IMG/VR virus record: IMGVR_UViG_3300030098_003617
Location: 1,811 to 27,017 of that record
Strand: one strand, 5' to 3'
Source: a virus
DNA length: 25,207 nt
Below the pieces are notes generated by a model. That model was not told the origin of the DNA. It ran no database searches and was given only the letters and a program-made list of their open reading frames with translations. Position numbers and translations under genes: made by a program. Shown here piece by piece: positions 23,846 through 25,207 of the stretch. Positions within the stretch are counted from its first letter, which is position 1, and every line of letters starts with the position of its first letter.

Positions 23846-23870
23846 ATAAATAAATAAATAAATAAATAAA
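23840..23870 (+). repeat. AAAT tetranucleotide tandem repeat
   Basis: About 7.5 copies of a 4-base unit (AAAT/AATA) fill the gap between the 98-aa stop, which lies inside the repeat, and the 77-aa gene ATG at 23879. It forms that gene's A-rich translation leader. Confidence 0.9.
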
Positions 23871-23878
23871 CAGAAATT

Positions 23879-24112
23879 ATGGCAGAAAATAGAGATGGAG
23901 CGAGCTCAATGGACAACGCTCAATATGAAAAATCAAGCGGAGGTCAAAGAGGTGCTGACCAATGTCAAGGAGTTAAACAACAAATCATGGAGATAGCTCA
24001 AAGTGGAGATGTTAAAGCTTTACAAAAAGCATTAAAACAAGCTATACAAATGAAATGTGTAACCGAAAAAGACGCTAACAGTTTATTACAACAAGTGTCT
24101 CAAGGTAAATAA
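23879..24112 (+). CDS. Unrecognised 77-aa protein
   Basis: The product begins MAENRDGASSMDNAQYEKSS and has a helical C-terminal half (VKQQIMEIAQSGDVKALQKA, then LKQAIQMKC). I do not recognise it. Unlike its upstream neighbours it is not strongly basic. The 33 bases before it consist mainly of an AATA tandem repeat that serves as its A-rich leader. Its TAA is followed closely by a GTG-started small gene (TAAT-A-GTG). Confidence 0.55.
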   Translation: MAENRDGASSMDNAQYEKSSGGQRGADQCQGVKQQIMEIAQSGDVKALQKALKQAIQMKCVTEKDANSLLQQVSQGK

Positions 24113-24114
24113 TA

Positions 24115-24252
24115 GTGAAACGTAGAAAACTAAACAGTAAGAACCCTAAGTATAACTCTAGCTCCACAGAAGTTAAAAAGGAAATAAAAAGAAAATTAAT
24201 GTGTACCACTCACCATGGATGTAAGGTTTATGGAGTTTGGTACGAAAACTAA
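24115..24252 (+). CDS. 45-aa basic protein, GTG start
   Basis: From the GTG at 24115 the frame encodes 45 aa: MKRRKLNSKNPKYNSSSTEV, then KKEIKRKLMCTTHHGC and KVYGVWYEN. It lies two bases after the previous stop and five bases before the next ATG, filling an otherwise empty gap in a tight operon. That is the main support. The N-terminal part is basic and helical, and the C-terminal CTTHHGC could bind a metal. An internal ATG (24199) exists but would leave only 17 residues. The family is unknown. Confidence 0.5.
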   Translation: MKRRKLNSKNPKYNSSSTEVKKEIKRKLMCTTHHGCKVYGVWYEN

Positions 24253-24257
24253 ATAAT

Positions 24258-24461
24258 ATGGCGACAGAAATAAAACAACAAATAGCATCGTTAAAAGCTC
24301 AGATAGCTACATTTAAAAAGCAACAACAAGGACTTGATAAAAATGACCCATTCTATCAAGAATTAGATGACAATATAAAAAGAATGCAAGAAGAATTAGA
24401 TAAGTTGTTAGCTGAAAACCCACATGATGACGGTACGGGAAGAAAACAACCTCACTCTTAA
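24258..24461 (+). CDS. 67-aa coiled-coil protein
   Basis: The ATG at 24258 (MATEIKQQIASLKAQIATFK) gives 67 aa. A longer frame from TTG 24237 would overlap the 45-aa gene, so I reject it. Residues 3-58 form a continuous amphipathic helix with heptad-like Ile/Leu/Phe spacing, probably a coiled coil. A charged tail ends DDGTGRKQPHS. It is the last gene of the plus-strand cassette, followed by hairpins and an intrinsic terminator. The function is unknown. Confidence 0.6.
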   Translation: MATEIKQQIASLKAQIATFKKQQQGLDKNDPFYQELDDNIKRMQEELDKLLAENPHDDGTGRKQPHS

Positions 24462-24491
24462 TAGAGACTTCTAAGACACTTTAAGACATAA

Positions 24492-24508
24492 GGGGGTATA
24501 CAACCCCC
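24492..24508 (+). terminator. Hairpin after the microprotein cassette
   Basis: GGGGGT (24492-24497) pairs with ACCCCC (24503-24508) around ATACA. No T run follows directly, so alone it is not a standard terminator. It may protect the transcript 3' end or pause polymerase before the terminator at 24520-24547. Confidence 0.5.
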
Positions 24509-24519
24509 AGAAATAAAAG

Positions 24520-24547
24520 ATAACTCCTTAAATAGGGGTTATTTTTG
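24520..24547 (+). terminator. Intrinsic terminator of the plus-strand cassette
   Basis: ATAACTCC (24520-24527) pairs with GGGGTTAT (24535-24542, one G-U pair) around a 7-base loop and runs into TTTTTG. It lies about 60 bases after the last cassette stop. Confidence 0.75.
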
Positions 24548-25207
24548 TTTATACATATATATGGGTGGGGTGTCTTATATACCAAATGGGTACACCCCTC
24601 TACTTTCTTTCTTATTTTTAATTCTTTCTTTGTAGTATGCTACTAAGTATATATCTATATATATCTATATATATAACATATAATATATAGTATTACCAAC
24701 GTATATACCTTGGTATAAAAAAGGTATTAGTTCTATGACGGAATGGGACAATATACAGAACCGAAGCGAATTAATACTATCTGAAAATGAAAATTTTCAA
24801 CGGGGTAGGTAAGATATGGAATATATCAATATAGATTTGTGAGAATATCCAACGAGCGACGGAGGCACGAGCGAAGCGGACACCTCCACAAATACAAATA
24901 TTATTTAGAATTAATCTAATTTAATATATAGTATTATATATATAAATTTTTAGCCCTGTCTAAATATATTTTTTATACACATCTAAAAAAAATTTTTCGT
25001 TAGACGTACACAAACGCGCAACAATACCTGTTCAAAACTTACTAATAACTTTTTATATAATTGTTTGTTCATGTTATTTATTTTGTTATAGGTATTGAAT
25101 TACGTTCATCATGGTATATATTGGCACGAAATGAGCAAAAAGGCACAAAAAAATATTGAAATTTAACGAAATTTTGCGGACATTTTAACGCTCCAATAAT
25201 AACAATA
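24548..25207. other. Non-coding, structured right end
   Basis: No convincing gene is seen in these ~660 bases. They contain a hairpin GGGGTGT/ACACCCC (24567-24573 with 24592-24598) and a TATATC-type microsatellite (about 24647-24690). A second hairpin is TACCAA/TTGGTA (24694-24699 with 24710-24715), and TGAAAAT/ATTTTCA (24782-24799) closes on a GAAA tetraloop. A GC-rich island at about 24850-24887 has a direct repeat ACGAGCGA and a GGAGG/CCTCC pairing enclosed by ATTTGT/ACAAAT (24835-24840 with 24888-24893). The rest is AT-rich. It could hold a structured RNA, an origin or a module boundary; none is proven. Confidence 0.5.

Noticed and set aside
23840-23870. CRISPR-like repeats
   Set aside because: It is a simple tetranucleotide run without spacers.
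24237-24257. TTG start extending the coiled-coil protein
   Set aside because: It would overlap the 45-aa gene. The ATG at 24258 has a normal short gap.
24735-24812. 25-aa frame MTEWDNIQNRSELILSENEN...
   Set aside because: Isolated in a non-coding structured region and overlapping a hairpin. No promoter or neighbour supports it, so it was not listed as a gene.
24840-24895. tRNA gene in the GC-rich island
   Set aside because: No acceptor/T-arm pattern (no GTTC...) and no cloverleaf could be drawn.
25121-25137. Sigma54-like promoter (TGGCACG...GCA)
   Set aside because: The -12 half deviates at two key bases and no gene follows in the window.

Overview
The window looks like the virion-structure block of a tailed, podovirus-like phage of a Bacteroidetes (probably flavobacterial) host, most likely a crAss-like phage (Crassvirales). 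Four things support this. The DNA is strongly AT-rich. Leaders upstream of start codons are A-rich rather than Shine-Dalgarno-like. Promoters of the Bacteroidetes type (TAnnTTTG) precede several transcription units. The gene set and order also fit: large terminase, portal, acidic scaffold-like protein, major capsid protein, ring/connector proteins, a giant muzzle/stabilization protein and internal cargo proteins. The family calls are from memory of sequence patterns; no search was run.

Left block, minus strand, transcribed right to left (20354 down to 1). terL and portal overlap by one base. Next come the scaffold-like gene and the major capsid gene, which ends at a strong intrinsic terminator. 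A conserved-looking 279-aa gene follows with its own terminator. Then a fibre-like module carries SprB-type repeats, the repeat found in the flavobacterial gliding adhesin SprB. Its reading frame is broken by a -1 shift. Two downstream products share a duplicated Cys-rich C-terminal domain. Three connector (ring-like) genes, the 1445-aa muzzle-like gene, a phage cupin, a gp14-like internal protein and a large partial protein with a peptidoglycan-binding-like motif complete the block; the last runs off the left edge.

Middle block. A divergent promoter region near 20355-20456 drives terL leftward and a 364-aa probable virion protein rightward. The coding start of the rightward gene contains two tight hairpins. 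A bidirectional terminator at 21573-21599 separates it from a convergent minus-strand operon of five small genes (23295 down to 21598). That operon encodes a zinc-ribbon protein, an unknown, a tandem-duplicated GroES-like co-chaperonin and two unknowns.

Right block. A second divergent promoter region (23296-23405) drives a plus-strand cassette of six very small genes, several extremely basic or Cys-rich. It ends at an intrinsic terminator (24520-24547). The last ~660 bases have no convincing gene. They hold AT microsatellite sequence, several hairpins and a compact GC-rich island that could be a structured RNA or a replication-related element.

The most notable points are the double GroES protein, the SprB-repeat fibre with its frame break, the duplicated Cys-rich fibre domain, the microprotein cassette and the structured non-coding right end.
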